Source of the DNA: Callaeas wilsoni
Lineage: Eukaryota > Chordata > Aves > Passeriformes > Callaeidae
Length of the DNA: 64,000 bases
Assembly: GCA_013398955.1 (NCBI GenBank)
Contig: VWPU01004130.1
Location: 372,001-436,000 of the forward strand
Direction: 5' to 3'
Shown: positions 1-10,712 of the stretch, piece after piece
Position numbering within the stretch: position 1 is the first letter of the stretch
Layout: each line of letters begins with the position of its first letter
The notes under the pieces: generated by a model
Database searches by the model: none
Told to the model about the DNA's origin: nothing
The model's input: the letters and a program-made list of their open reading frames with translations, nothing else
Translations under genes and position numbers: made by a program

Positions 1-466
1 ATCTGTCAAGCAGAAATTTTAGGCTAATAGCCTGTGGCGATCTCCCTCCACAGTCCACTACCTGCCTTTGTCCTATTAAATCTCTTTATTCATCTTAAAA
101 AAGAAAAAAGAGGAAAGGAAAGAAAAACCTTGCAGACCAAAATCATCTGAGTGATGAAGCCCTAATTTTGACCGCCTCTCTTTGATGTTGAGCAGTGGGT
201 TCTTATTTAAAAAAAAAAAAAGAGAGTGAGAGAGGGGGAGAGAGAGGGAGAGAGAGAGAGAGAGGAGAAGACAGTGCTAGGAGCAGATGACTTTTCATCT
301 CCACTTCACCTTGCCACTGGGTCTGTGAGAGATTGGTTCATTGTCAAGGAGATTTTTTTTTTTTACCCATGATTCCATATGGTATGGACCGGGCTACATG
401 TTGCCCAACATGCCAGTGCAAATGTTTTCTCAATTAGGTGTCTTATCTCCCGTGAGTTAGCATCAG
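1..466 (+). promoter_or_regulatory. 5' UTR / upstream flank of the NFI first exon
   Basis: This is the sequence before the NFI start codon. It holds a poly-A and (AG)n tract and no convincing TATA box or CpG island, so I cannot place the transcription start. Two short upstream ORFs are visible: ATG 369 to TAG 435-437 (22 codons), and ATG 398 to TAG 458-460 (20 codons). The second is in the same frame as the main ORF and stops 6 bases before it, so the coding frame cannot extend further upstream. Whether all of it is transcribed is inference; the exon could begin at an internal acceptor-like site such as the CAG just before 467. Confidence 0.4.
220..270. repeat. (AG)n purine microsatellite after an A-tract
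   Basis: A run of A residues passes directly into imperfect AG repeats, giving a purine-only strand of about 60 bases. Such tracts are length-variable, and this one lies less than 200 bases upstream of the upstream ORFs. Confidence 0.9.
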
Positions 467-562
467 ATGAAGCTTGCTGACAGCATAATGGCAGGGAAAA
501 CCTCCGACGGCTCCATCAAATGGCAGCTCTGCTACGACATCTCGGCCAGAACTTGGTGGATG
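467..562 (+). CDS. NFIA: Alternative first coding exon of a nuclear factor I transcription factor (probably NFIA)
   Basis: The exon encodes 32 residues, starting MKLADSIMAGK and ending in SARTWWM. It closes with ATG at 560-562 followed immediately by the splice donor GTGAGT (563-568), so the exon ends in phase 0. From memory, vertebrate NFI isoforms made from an alternative first exon carry a nearly identical N-terminus, with about two substitutions here (Ile at residue 7, Thr at residue 12). They then continue into the DEFHPF... start of the DNA-binding domain in exon 2, whose phase fits this donor. NFI proteins bind TTGGC(N5)GCCAA as dimers in the nucleus and regulate neural, glial and other differentiation. 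The N-terminal extension itself has no known catalytic motif. An in-frame TAG at 458-460 fixes the upstream limit. Met1 has a weak start context (C at -3); Met8 has A at -3 and G at +4. NFI membership is well supported. The paralog call rests on recall; NFIB, NFIX or NFIC remain possible. Confidence 0.8.
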
Positions 563-854
563 GTGAGTTGGCAGCAGGGCTGCTTTTTTTTTTCTCCCTT
601 TTCTACTTTCCCTCCCTCTTTGACAAAATGTCCCAGACCTCACATTTATCAAATTAACATTTGATTTTTTTCACACTCTTCAGTAGAGCAGCCTCACACT
701 TGTCCCACTTGTGTGCTTTCCCCTGTGTAACAGGAGACCGTTAATGTGCACTACAGTTTCCAGAGGGAAGCTTTTTCAATTCTCCTTAAGGGGAAAAAAA
801 AAAAAAGTATGCAAAGAAGTAGTTTGAAAAAGCCTTGTTGTGCAGAGTAACTTG

Positions 855-1140
855 TCTCAGTCGGCTGCCTAACGCTCAGTTTGTTTTATTTTATCTGCTG
901 CTTTCCAGCGTCCGTGCGCGCGTGCATTTTTTACCATGCAGTATTTTGTAAAGAGGGAAGGTGGAAAGTTCAGTCCGTTACAAAGCGAGTCGATCCCTGT
1001 AAAAGCCTGGAACGGTGCGGTCGTGGCGTGGTGTAAAATCATCACGTGTGAGAGGAGCGCGGTTTGCGAGGTGCTGCCTTTCATCCGAGACCCCAATCTA
1101 ACTTTTCCCTCCGCTTGTTTGCGTTAGAGCAGGTTCCCGG
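855..1140. promoter_or_regulatory. CpG-rich patch just inside the intron
   Basis: I count about 22 CpG dinucleotides in roughly 285 bases at about 50 percent GC, close to or above the number expected by base composition, while the flanks are almost CpG-free. It includes a strictly alternating purine-pyrimidine stretch at 913-927 centred on CGCGCG. It sits about 300 bases downstream of the first exon and may be part of its promoter or a second start region. No exon can be defined in it. Confidence 0.45.
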
Positions 1141-2720
1141 GCTGTGCTGACCTGGAGCCATGTGTTACAGATCCCACATAGTCTGGCTCTAGCTGCTTTT
1201 GGGCACAATTAAAGTTTCAATAAAGTCCCAACGTGCTCCGTAGAACGAGTTAACTAGCATGTCATGGTCAGCCGGGCCAGACAACCTTTGACATCTTGAA
1301 TCTATAAGAGGTATAGTGAGTTAGGAGGATGCACAATAGCCCATTGTAGCAGAAGATGCAAGTCCTGTTGCGAGGAAGAGAGTCCTCAAATCATTACTGC
1401 CCTCGTTAGCGTGTTGTCCGTTAGGGATTAATTCGTTAGCAGCGCATTTTTAGTTTTCTGTAATTATTATTCTTGTGGCAAGCGTGAATTCTTCCAGTGA
1501 GAGGAAAAGTTTGCTGCCAGGACAATGAATGTATTATCCGCTCCTAACTGGACCGTGAACCTCAGCTCATTTCACATAGATATCAGTTAAAAAAGGACTG
1601 GCGAGTGGAATTACAAAACAAGGCATGATCACTTTCATTGTATGATACGCTGAAACAAGTCGGGGGCTTTCCCTCCCCCTCACCGCCCCGGACCAATTTT
1701 GGTATCATTTGGAAAGTTTAAGACCTCAGAGGACTTGAAAGACTTTTAAAAGTGAGATCCGGAAGGTTTTTATTCTGCAGCTTGGTGGTGGCCATTGTGT
1801 ATATCATGTGGCTTGTATTTAAAGGTGTTTGGGCTCGGGGTTTTCCGTTTTGTTTTGTCTAAACTCTTAATTTTTTAAGCGTCTATTAGAGGTTTGCCAG
1901 CGGTTGCCAGTGAAATGTAACATGCAGCGTTTGGTTAATGGGAATAGGGAAGGCTAACCACTTTACTTATAGTACTGATTTTCCAATTAGACTTTCTGCC
2001 AGGAGAAGTTGGAGGGGGAAGGGGTATTTGCATGCACATAAACTGTTGATTATTCATGTGACTTTTTTTTTAGCTTGTTAAACCCCTGTAAATAAGGCTA
2101 TTGATTTTTACTTATCGTTTTTAAAACAAAGTTTTTCAAGTACCTGTTTTAGCCACAAGATTTATATCATGCTGTGATTTTGCCTTATTCCAAGCCATTT
2201 GTATATTTTATTGCCACTCCTCTTTTATTGTCTATCGGCTGCTTTTATGATGAGGTACGTCCGTGTTTATTATTTAATAAGTACCCTCAAATGTTACTAG
2301 GCAGTTATTAGCACTCTAGAGAAAGTGTCCGAGGAAGTTTCATTACAGCCACATCTATTTCACAGATGTTTTAGTGCTGTGAATATAATATGTAAAAATC
2401 CTGGAAACATTTAGTAATGCACTTGCCTGAAAATAAACAGTTTTATAACCACACATGCTGTTGTTTAGATTAAACATTGCAGAAAGTTCTCCTTAAACTT
2501 GAACGTCACACCATTTATTTTCTAACAGAAAAAAAAAAACTCACTAAAATAGCCTTTTTTTGTAGAAGTTGTGGTAGATAAGAGACGTTATTTTTAGCTG
2601 AAATGAATAATTCAAGATCTTTACAATAGATGTGTTAATTGCAAATAATTTTCATACAAAGTTTCAATTATTGATGGAGTAATAAGCAGTTTTTCATACA
2701 TTATGAATCTAAAACACACA
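1141..2720. other. AT-rich repeat-poor block, candidate conserved non-coding cluster
   Basis: No long ORF, transposon or long microsatellite is visible. The sequence is AT-rich with many homeodomain-type cores (TAAT/ATTA), an exact octamer ATTTGCAT at 2026-2033, and a PBX/HOX-like TGATTATT shortly after it. A second dense cluster of ATTA, AACAAAG-like and CAAATAATT words lies at 2580-2710. This texture is common in conserved developmental enhancers, but conservation cannot be judged from a single sequence. Confidence 0.3.
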
Positions 2721-3186
2721 ACAAAAACAGATTTATTTTTTTTACCCCCCCCCAAAACCTCATCCCATTTGCCACATTCTTTTCATCAAAAGTAAGCTAG
2801 AGAGCAGATTTTAATGTTTTAAAGACAAATAAAGCTTTGAAAATTACCTCATGCATCGTCTGGCTGCACAAAATCTCAGCTGCACAGTGCTAAACTTCGG
2901 TTTGGTACTGCCAGCATACAAAGAGATGAGTGAATACCCCTTGCACCCATATGGACTCAGCTGCCAGCACTGGGATATGCAATTTTGCTTTTTAATGAAT
3001 CGTAAACAATTTGTGTGTCAAGCGAGGGAGTTTGTTTTCTTTCTGGAGCAGGTTCTAAATCCATTTGAAGCTATAGCTGTGTACTGTACTGGAGTATTAT
3101 GCCCAAATTTAAAGGTTCTGTGTCACTGGGATGAAAAGACCTGTTATAATGAAAGAAACGGCTTTATAAAAGGCTGGGTGTAGTAA

Positions 3187-3232
3187 TCTCTCTCTCTTTC
3201 TTTCTTTCTTTCTTTCCCTCTCTCTGTCTCTC
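3187..3232. repeat. (CT)n / (CTTT)n pyrimidine microsatellite
   Basis: Runs of TCTC pass into four or more TTTC units and back to CTCT. The strand is pyrimidine-only for about 45 bases. Confidence 0.9.
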
Positions 3233-4130
3233 AACCTCACACTCTCCCTCTTTCACCCCAGTCTATAGCACGTTTATAGCCAGCTCTGGAGATAATGGAG
3301 ATTGGTTGATTGCATGATTAGTAAAATGAATGGATTTTAGCATTGGGCAAAGCAGCTTGCAGTTTTGAAAGGTGGCTTTAAAATGCAGAGTTCTAATTTT
3401 GACCTTATTTTCTTTCATAGATAATCTTTATTAATGCTCCTTTAATTCGTTTTTCCTCATCGCAGCTAGTTTTTCTCCCCAGCCATCTGATGGAATGGCT
3501 AATATATTTTATCTTACTTGCCAAAATAGCAAGAGGTCAAAGTAAAAGAAAAAATGTTATTTCTCTTTCTTGTAGACAGTTGTAAATGTTTCAAACTATT
3601 TCAGCAGAATCCACAGGGGCTGTACTTTTCAGCAATAATTGCATTAGTCTCCACTGTTTTGAGGCACTCTTACACCTAATCTACCTTTTTTATGCTTTAA
3701 TCAAGTAAATGCAGAAACAGTTATTATTCTGTCTGTATTGTAATGTGACATTTTAGCATAAAATTTCCCCCAAATGCTGTAAATTTGTGTAAGAAGGAGT
3801 TATATTTATTTTTAAAATATATCTATCATAGCAAGTAATTTAACCAATATAGGAGCCTGAAGATACGAGATGAATTTGTTGGAAAAGTGATCATTATTTT
3901 GTTTTCATTGGCACTTTCAATTTAAATTTGGTGCTGTCATAGAGACACTAAAGGGTTAGTCATAGAAAAGTTTCAGTACTCTGTCTTGCATTTGTAACAA
4001 ATATGTGCAGCTGTGCTACTTTTATAAACATTTATTTCAAGCTGATTATTTTTGTTAAATTATTTGCTCTAGCAAGCCTGTATGATGTGACTATAATATG
4101 TTTAATAAGGGATTGTCTGCAAAATTCCTT
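3233..4130. other. AT-rich unique intron sequence
   Basis: There is no ORF or repeat. The stretch is AT-rich with scattered TAAT and ATTGCAT words (for example around 3300-3330) and resembles the 1141-2720 block. It could hold further non-coding regulatory elements; nothing more specific is visible. Confidence 0.25.
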
Positions 4131-4217
4131 TGCACGGGGTTACTGAAATAGATGTGCAGCAAAGGTACATACAGGAGGGGAAATCCTCCATGGCAAAACA
4201 AAACTAAAGACCCCAAA

Positions 4218-4320
4218 TTGGGCCAAATTCTGCTCAAGGTTTACGCTGCCACCAGCCTGGAGTGGCTGCACTGGGAGGAGCAGAGTGACACCAGGTTTGC
4301 TCACCTGAGTGACTGAGAGG
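4218..4320. repeat. Relic of an old amniote interspersed repeat
   Basis: It begins with GGGCCAAATTCTGCT, a head I associate with an ancient interspersed element common in turtle, crocodile and bird genomes, probably a non-autonomous DNA transposon. It then continues with degraded 'acaccaggttt...gagtgactgagag' text. A second degraded copy with the same head is at 14249-14324. Identification is from memory and the copy is diverged. Confidence 0.35.
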
Positions 4321-6334
4321 CAGCCTGGACCCATAATTTGAGTTATCTCCATCCAAACAGTTTCAAACCCCCAAACTGTTCTCTTTGTGAAACATCCGAA
4401 GGGAAAAAAAAGGCTCATTAATAAATAAGAAGCCATTTCAAATGACTCCATGTATGAGCAAACTGCTCTTATTGAATGCGACAGTTAAAGCAGATCTTCC
4501 AGTCATTTCCAAAATAATTATTTACTAATTTTACTATTCCGCTCTCGATCCACAGTTCAGTGTAAATGCCTTTATTTTCTGTAGATGCCATGAGTAAAAC
4601 CAGAATTTATTAAAAATGGTCAGAGTAGACTTAAAATGGTCATTTAGTTACTTTAAATGTTTTTACCTCAACATCATTTTTTCACTGAAGCTCTTGGTGA
4701 CTACTTTTCTTCCACACCTCTGTGCTCTGTTTTTTCAGAGGAATAGCTGGAATTGCTCAGGTAATTAATGCAATTTTTAAAAAAATGAAAATGTCAAAAT
4801 GTTGCTAGCATTTCCATCAATTAAGAATTAATAGAATCCTCACTATAAATCTCATTGCAAATGAAAATAAAAATGATGGCGCATCTGATAAGTATTTAAT
4901 TTCATCATATGGAAAGTCAATTGGCACTGCCAAAATACCCAAAAAAAGTGGTTTTTGTTTAAATCACTGAGGGTATCTGTACAAACTCTCAGTCCAAGTT
5001 TGTCATGGTAATCCCCACATGCCGTTGAATCGTCCGTGGCTTTGCTGATTTATGCTTCTTACTTGTGCTTTACAGTATATCAAAAGGCATACATGTATTA
5101 ATAATTATCCTGCTCCTGCCCCTATAAAAATAACAAAGTGTGAACAGTGTAACATTGCAGCATGGATTTCCTTTGTTTTATACAGTAACTCTTGTATGTT
5201 CATACGCTGCTCAGCTGCTGTATAAATATTTTTAATAAAATTATTCCTTCTCTGTCAGAGTTGCTAAATTCTCTGTATAGCTTAAACACTTCAGTATGTA
5301 TCCTTATACATACTTTATATCGCCTTCATTTTCTAGATGTGGCCTCCTCTTGCTTACAAGTATTTGTCCTAGTTGTTTTCTACTCTTTTTCCTTCACCTG
5401 TCCTGAATATTGCCATGAATGTTTCTAATTTAAAGCCAGAGGAGTCAGTGGCTGATTAGAAGACAGGAAATTGGAGGATTAAACTGTCTGGTTGAACTTC
5501 CTTTACTTATCAGTACTGTGTAACTCACACTGGATTATAAACTCATTGGGACAATTTCTACAGTGTATCAGTTCTTCTGTTTTCTTAGTCTTTCTTTTCC
5601 TGGAGAAAGTACAGAAAATAGGGAAAATAGGTAGTTCGCAGCTAAAACCCAATACTTTTTAATAACACTGAAGCACTGGAAGTTTAAATTAAATTTGTAC
5701 AAGTGTCTTCAGCTCTGAGAATTCATTCAATTTTAAGTCATGCAGGTCTCTAATACAGATTTTAAATTCAATATGTAAACAACCAAGCAACAGATACTTT
5801 TGGGGAGGGGGAGGGAAATGACATCATTTTAGTAAGAGGAGAATGCGCCATGTTAACCCTTGTTCAACCCTGTTCCCCTCAGAAACTTCCACATCTGTTG
5901 TGACATGGCAGTGTAGCTGTGGGACAGCCTGAGGAAAGGCTGGAGAGAAAAGCCTGTTTAGCCAAAAAAACTTTGTCTGGGCTGCCAGTGCTGCCCACTG
6001 AGCCAGGAGCCAGGGCCGTGATGTCCTCACTCGGCACTGGCCGGGAGGAGGACGTTGTGTAGGTGGCTGTGCCACCAGGAGAACGAGGAAGGGCACAGCT
6101 TTGTCCCCTTAAGGGCCAGCTCGTTCTTGCTGGTGATCCCCACGTCTTATTTCCAGAGCTCGTCATGCCCCTGGTTGTGAAATCCTTGTGGTAGTTGGGA
6201 AAGGCAGTAACAGCACGATCCGGAGGGTGTGTGTGGCGAAGGATGAGCAGGAGAACTTCCCAGCTCAGTCCGTGCTGTACCTGAGCGTCTCTGTGCTACC
6301 TCTCACCATCGTTTAATTTTACACTCTGGGCTGA
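4321..6334. other. Unique intron sequence, no gene seen
   Basis: No exon or repeat family is recognised. The first half is AT-rich. GC rises between 5990 and 6300. A perfect palindrome TTGGCACTGCCAA lies at 4921-4933; its two NFI half-site arms are separated by 3 rather than the required 5 bases. Confidence 0.3.
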
Positions 6335-6583
6335 GACCTGAAGGTCAAAACTGTGCTGAAAACCAGAAAAGATAGACACTACCTGAAAGGTCTAACATCT
6401 CGATTTGAACCTAGGGGCTACCAGACTAATCATGTACTCCAGTTTAAACACCAGGAGTGGATCTTTAAACGTACTGGGATGCTCGTGATGGTTTCTGGCA
6501 GTCTGGCCTTTATACTTTTGGCAAGCCTCCTACTATACTGGGAGTATAGTGGAAACGGAGATGAAAACGAAAGAATATTCTGA
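6335..6583 (+). other. Unassigned 82-codon open frame with a membrane-like segment
   Basis: The frame is open from just after TGA 6332-6334 to TGA 6581-6583. It reads as a basic, soluble-looking stretch followed by a hydrophobic segment of about 20 residues (TGMLVMVSGSLAFILLASLL), then a charged tail ending in ENERIF. The first 50 codons contain no ATG; the first ATG is 6479, just before the hydrophobic segment. A second frame upstream, from about 6150 to TAA 6314-6316, also reads protein-like (VVVGKGSNSTIRRVCV), as if one coding sequence had been broken by a frameshift near 6316-6335. Possible readings are a degraded pseudogene, an exon of an unrecognised gene, or chance. I do not recognise the family. 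A perfect 8-base inverted repeat (6532-6539 and 6543-6550) lies inside it. Confidence 0.2.
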
Positions 6584-9500
6584 AACTTTTTACTGCAGAG
6601 GTCCCAGTAGTGTCCGTACAACCAATCTGAAACTTTTTATAAATAAGGAAATAGATATTTGCTTTCCTTAACTTCATAGGAGAGAAAAAAGGTAACATTT
6701 TTAGTTTATTGAAAGGTTCCCATGCTTTAACTCCAGAGTGAAAAAGAATCTCACTGTGCTGCTTGAAGCATCCCTCTCCCTCAGATGTGGTCACTCGCAC
6801 TGACTAATATTCAAAGATTATTTTAGGATGAATAGAGTTGTTTCTTCATTGACATTTGAAGACAAATATTCTGGTTCATTACAGCATGGTTTGGGCTGAC
6901 AAAATCTTTGTTATTTCCATGAGTGTCACTAGGAACCTCTTTCACAAGTGCTGCAGGTGATAATCACAGAGCTCGTTTCAGGTGCTTGAACTCTTTGTAC
7001 GTGTTCAAACACACACTTTGCACACGGAATATGCTCGTACTTTATCCACCCACAAAAAGCAGGGGCCCTGCCACACTCCCAAGAAATTCAACTGATCTTG
7101 GAACAGGAGAAGCCAGTCCGAGTGAGGATCAGGTGCTGCACAAACCTGCAATAGCTCTTTTACACAAAGGTTTTAGCCTTTACATTCACCTCAACGGAGA
7201 TCTCTGGATCTATTTTCCATAGACAAGATTAATGAAGAGTAATTCTCAATAAGATAAAAATCATTAGAACAGATTAAATAGATGTGTTGACTAGTGGAGT
7301 GAGATTCAAAATATTTTGCCTGTATAAGTGTATCTGTTGTTCTTTGGTGGTTTGTTTTTTTTTTTCAGAGGCTGTGAAACGCAAAGTTAGCAATACAAGT
7401 AGGGATGGGTGGAAGTGTTGGATAGTACAGATGGCACTATAAGCTTGTAGGCTCTTACTACCCATAATTGCAGTGCCCTTGCTTTCAAAGGAGTGCAGGT
7501 TGCCCTTGATGTACGCAAACAGCCATATTAATTTCACAACCCAATTGGAGTCGCACACACGGATTGAGGTTGTCAATAGGAGCAGTGTGGAAATTAAGAG
7601 CACCAACAGCGCTCTCAAATAGGCCTTTCTGCTTCAAACACGACTAACTCAAAAGGCACAGGGTGTACGTGGTCACTGACAGGGTATTTCCATAACTGAG
7701 AGAGTCTGTGAGGAAATTAGAGGGGAGTTTTTCCACTTTTTTTTTTTTTTAAATCCAGAATTCAATTAGTGTGAACCTGATTTTGCATGGAAATACACTG
7801 GTAAAGAAAATGGAAAATAGAGCATGTCTTACTGGTTTATGTCAAGGGAATATAAAGAGTACTCCAAAGCGACCCAAGTTAACCTTTTGTGTTCAATAAG
7901 AAAAGAAAAAAATCTGTCTCATTTGATCATTCAGTCAATATTTGTATTTACTTTCAGGAACAAATAGAGACAATGTGCACGTGTGCTCCTGTTTGCCAGG
8001 AGTTTTTTTACTAGAAATTTTCTTTTGTGATTTTTTTTGAAAGAGGGAGCTAATAAGAATGGGTTAAATGGATTATTTAGGTCAGTGACTGAAAGGTGAG
8101 TCACCACGGTTTTACAAGAGCACAAACATGATGAGTTTTCAAGGATTATAAGCAAACACAAGCAAAACTCAACTTTGCACATGATCTGCTGCTAATGAGG
8201 ACTTACAGTTTAGACAAATTAGGACTTGTTGCTTCCTCTCCTTTTACCTTGGTTTCCAAAGGAAATCAGATCTCTCTCTGCCATGTACATAGAAGGAAAT
8301 TAGCATAAGGCACTATTTAATACACACAAGGGCTTTCCTCTTGTTCAAAAATCAATGAATATTTCTCAAACAATTTTAAAGAAAATAATAACTCATTTTA
8401 CAAGTTATAACTGTCTCGCCTGATTTTATAGGATGCAACTTTTTCATTACAGAGATATGTAGAGTTATTGAAATTTATTGGTTTTCAATGGGCACCCATT
8501 CTTTTTGTTCTTAATGAAGTTTTCCAAGTTTTCCATGGACAAATGGGAGAAATACTTTCCAGAAAAGTATGAGGGCATGTAGGAAGAGGACAGAGGCTTA
8601 TAACGGTGGGAAACCATTGGTGAGGGCCTGGCTCCTGGCAAGCAGTGACCTTTGGTAATTTCTAACATAAGTTCGTGTCAAGAGCTGAAAGTGTAAAGAG
8701 TAGAAGGAAAAGGATGGATCAAAGAGTGGGTGCTCAGTACCAGCTCTGTAAAGGAGACTGGAGGGAGGGCAGGCTGTGATCTGAGAATGTTCCCTGGCAT
8801 TAGGAAGAGCAGTGGCCAAGGGATCACACCCGAGCAGAGGAAGTGAACCACAGGATGGGGTTTTTTTCTCCTTCTCCACACACTCCTTGAAGTTGTTTCT
8901 TTTCCATTACTTAAAATCTCATTCAGTAACATATGGGCTCCCAACTGCTCAGGTCCTCCAGTAACTGGACCGCTGCACAGACATCTTTGTGGTTTATTTT
9001 CCTCTCTTCAGGTGCAGAGGCAGGGTTTGAATTGCAGAGCAGCTCCTCATTTACCCAAACTCTTCTGCACTGAGGCAACTCCATAGCAGGAAGCCAAAGA
9101 GCCACAGGACAGCAGCGGTGGCTGAACAAAGTAAGGCTCTGTGCCAGCTCCACGAGATGTCCCCCATGACCAGCAGTGCACTTCTGATTGCATCTGCTCA
9201 GTTCCAGGATTTCAGGGAGTGTTTTAGGGAACTTTGCTGTAAATTCTGTCTGGTGATAACTGAGAAAAGGAAAACAAGAGGGGGAAAAAAAAAAGTGAAG
9301 ACCAGGCTGACAATGTGTCCCTGTGGCACAGGGATTCAGAAAAGCCTGATGTCCCACAGCCCTGCATCCTGGCATCTCCCACTTGCAGCTTGACAAAGTG
9401 TGGTTTCACAGCACCTTAATCTTTCCTTCCTGGAACCAGATGTTCCCATCTCTGAATGGTGTAGTCCACCATTGCTCCAGTTTTTGAATCTACTCCTTGA

Positions 9501-10676
9501 CCATGGAACTGATACTGCAGAAACCCCGAGATCTTTGCAATAGCGAAATGCACAGACACTGGGAAGAGCACAAAACCCTAATGAAAAGAAATGTTATATC
9601 TAGCCAAAAAGTGAGTTATTGTCTGCCTAAGAACAGAGAGATAGATGGGCTGGGGACTTCTATTTTCCCTTGCAACAGGATGAGGGGCTAGAGCCAAAAC
9701 ACATGGAAGATGTACCCTGAAAAGCAGTGTGAGACAAGGCCTTCTGGAATACGAGAAATACTGACTGATAAGGGTGGGACAGCAGAGCTGCAGAGTTTTG
9801 AGAATGGTGACAATTTCAATATGATGCAAACATCTGTTCATGTACTCTGGATTGAAATAATCAAACACCTGCACTCCCATGTACGTGTTCATGGCTCCAG
9901 ATTCCTTTGTTCTAACGAGTTTTCTGGGTGCACACTCCGGGACAGGTGTGCACGGGCTTGGTGTGGAATTGTTTGCATGCCGTAGGTGTTTGCACCTGCA
10001 AAATGCAGGTGTCTGCTTTAAATGTGTGTTCTCACAAGCAGATGTGCAATGTGTTTCCCTTGGTTTCTGTACAGGTCTGCCAAAACGATCATTTTAATTC
10101 CTCTACGTCTCATCCTCCCCTTGTATGGAGTAGAATAAGAAAATTCACCTCAGAAAGGGCGTTAGATGGTAATTAATGGGTTTTCAAAATTATCTGTAGA
10201 TGCTATAATTGCAATAATTTCTTTTTTTTTTAAATAAAAGTTACTTGTGAGTATAAGGGTTTGCAGAATTAGGGAACTAAAGACGGGAAAGACTGTGAGT
10301 CTTTCCATCTCCCAGCAGTCTGTTTTTTACTGTTTATTTATTGCTGACTTTTATTTTGCCTTTAAGCCAAACACTATGGGTTACTCATATAGCATATGCT
10401 TCTTCACTCTGCACACAAGTAAAAGCAGTGATCTCCAAATCAAGATAATATTTTAATAAATCTTGACTGAGGATGCCTGAAGTGGTACGAATGCTCACAC
10501 TGTGTAAGACTCAGGCATCTCTGTGCATGCCACTGTTTCATATTAAGTAGGAGTTTGGTAAATTGGGTGGATTACTGGGATTTCATTAAAAATTAAATGT
10601 ACAATTATTTAGATGAATTTTTCACATATGCTTGTGGGCAAACAATTTTTGATTAGTTGTTGACATATAGTACACA
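6584..10676. other. Unique intron sequence, no gene seen
   Basis: Only short A/T tracts are seen, for example the T-tract at 7350-7367 followed by CAG and another at 7738-7750. ORFs of up to about 157 codons on the minus strand near 8923-9396 resemble no family I know and begin without good start codons. A short perfect hairpin, 8-base arms with 3-base loop and CACCTG cores, is at 9993-10011. Confidence 0.3.
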
Positions 10677-10712
10677 CAGTGCGTGTGTGTGTGCGTGTGC
10701 ACATGTATATTT
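10677..10712. repeat. Imperfect (GT)n microsatellite
   Basis: GTGTGTGTGTGCGTGTGCACATGTATAT is an interrupted purine-pyrimidine alternating run. Confidence 0.8.

Noticed and set aside
1529..1558. ATGTATTATCCGCTC, resembling the start of the canonical short NFIA first exon as I remember it.
   Set aside because: The match fails after five codons, a stop follows at codon 10, and there is no splice donor at the expected place.
4921..4933. Palindrome TTGGCACTGCCAA as an NFI autoregulatory site.
   Set aside because: NFI needs a 5-base spacer between TTGGC and GCCAA; here it is 3, so the full site is not formed.
8923..9396. 157-codon minus-strand frame.
   Set aside because: No family resemblance, and overlapping frames of similar quality run on the other strand.
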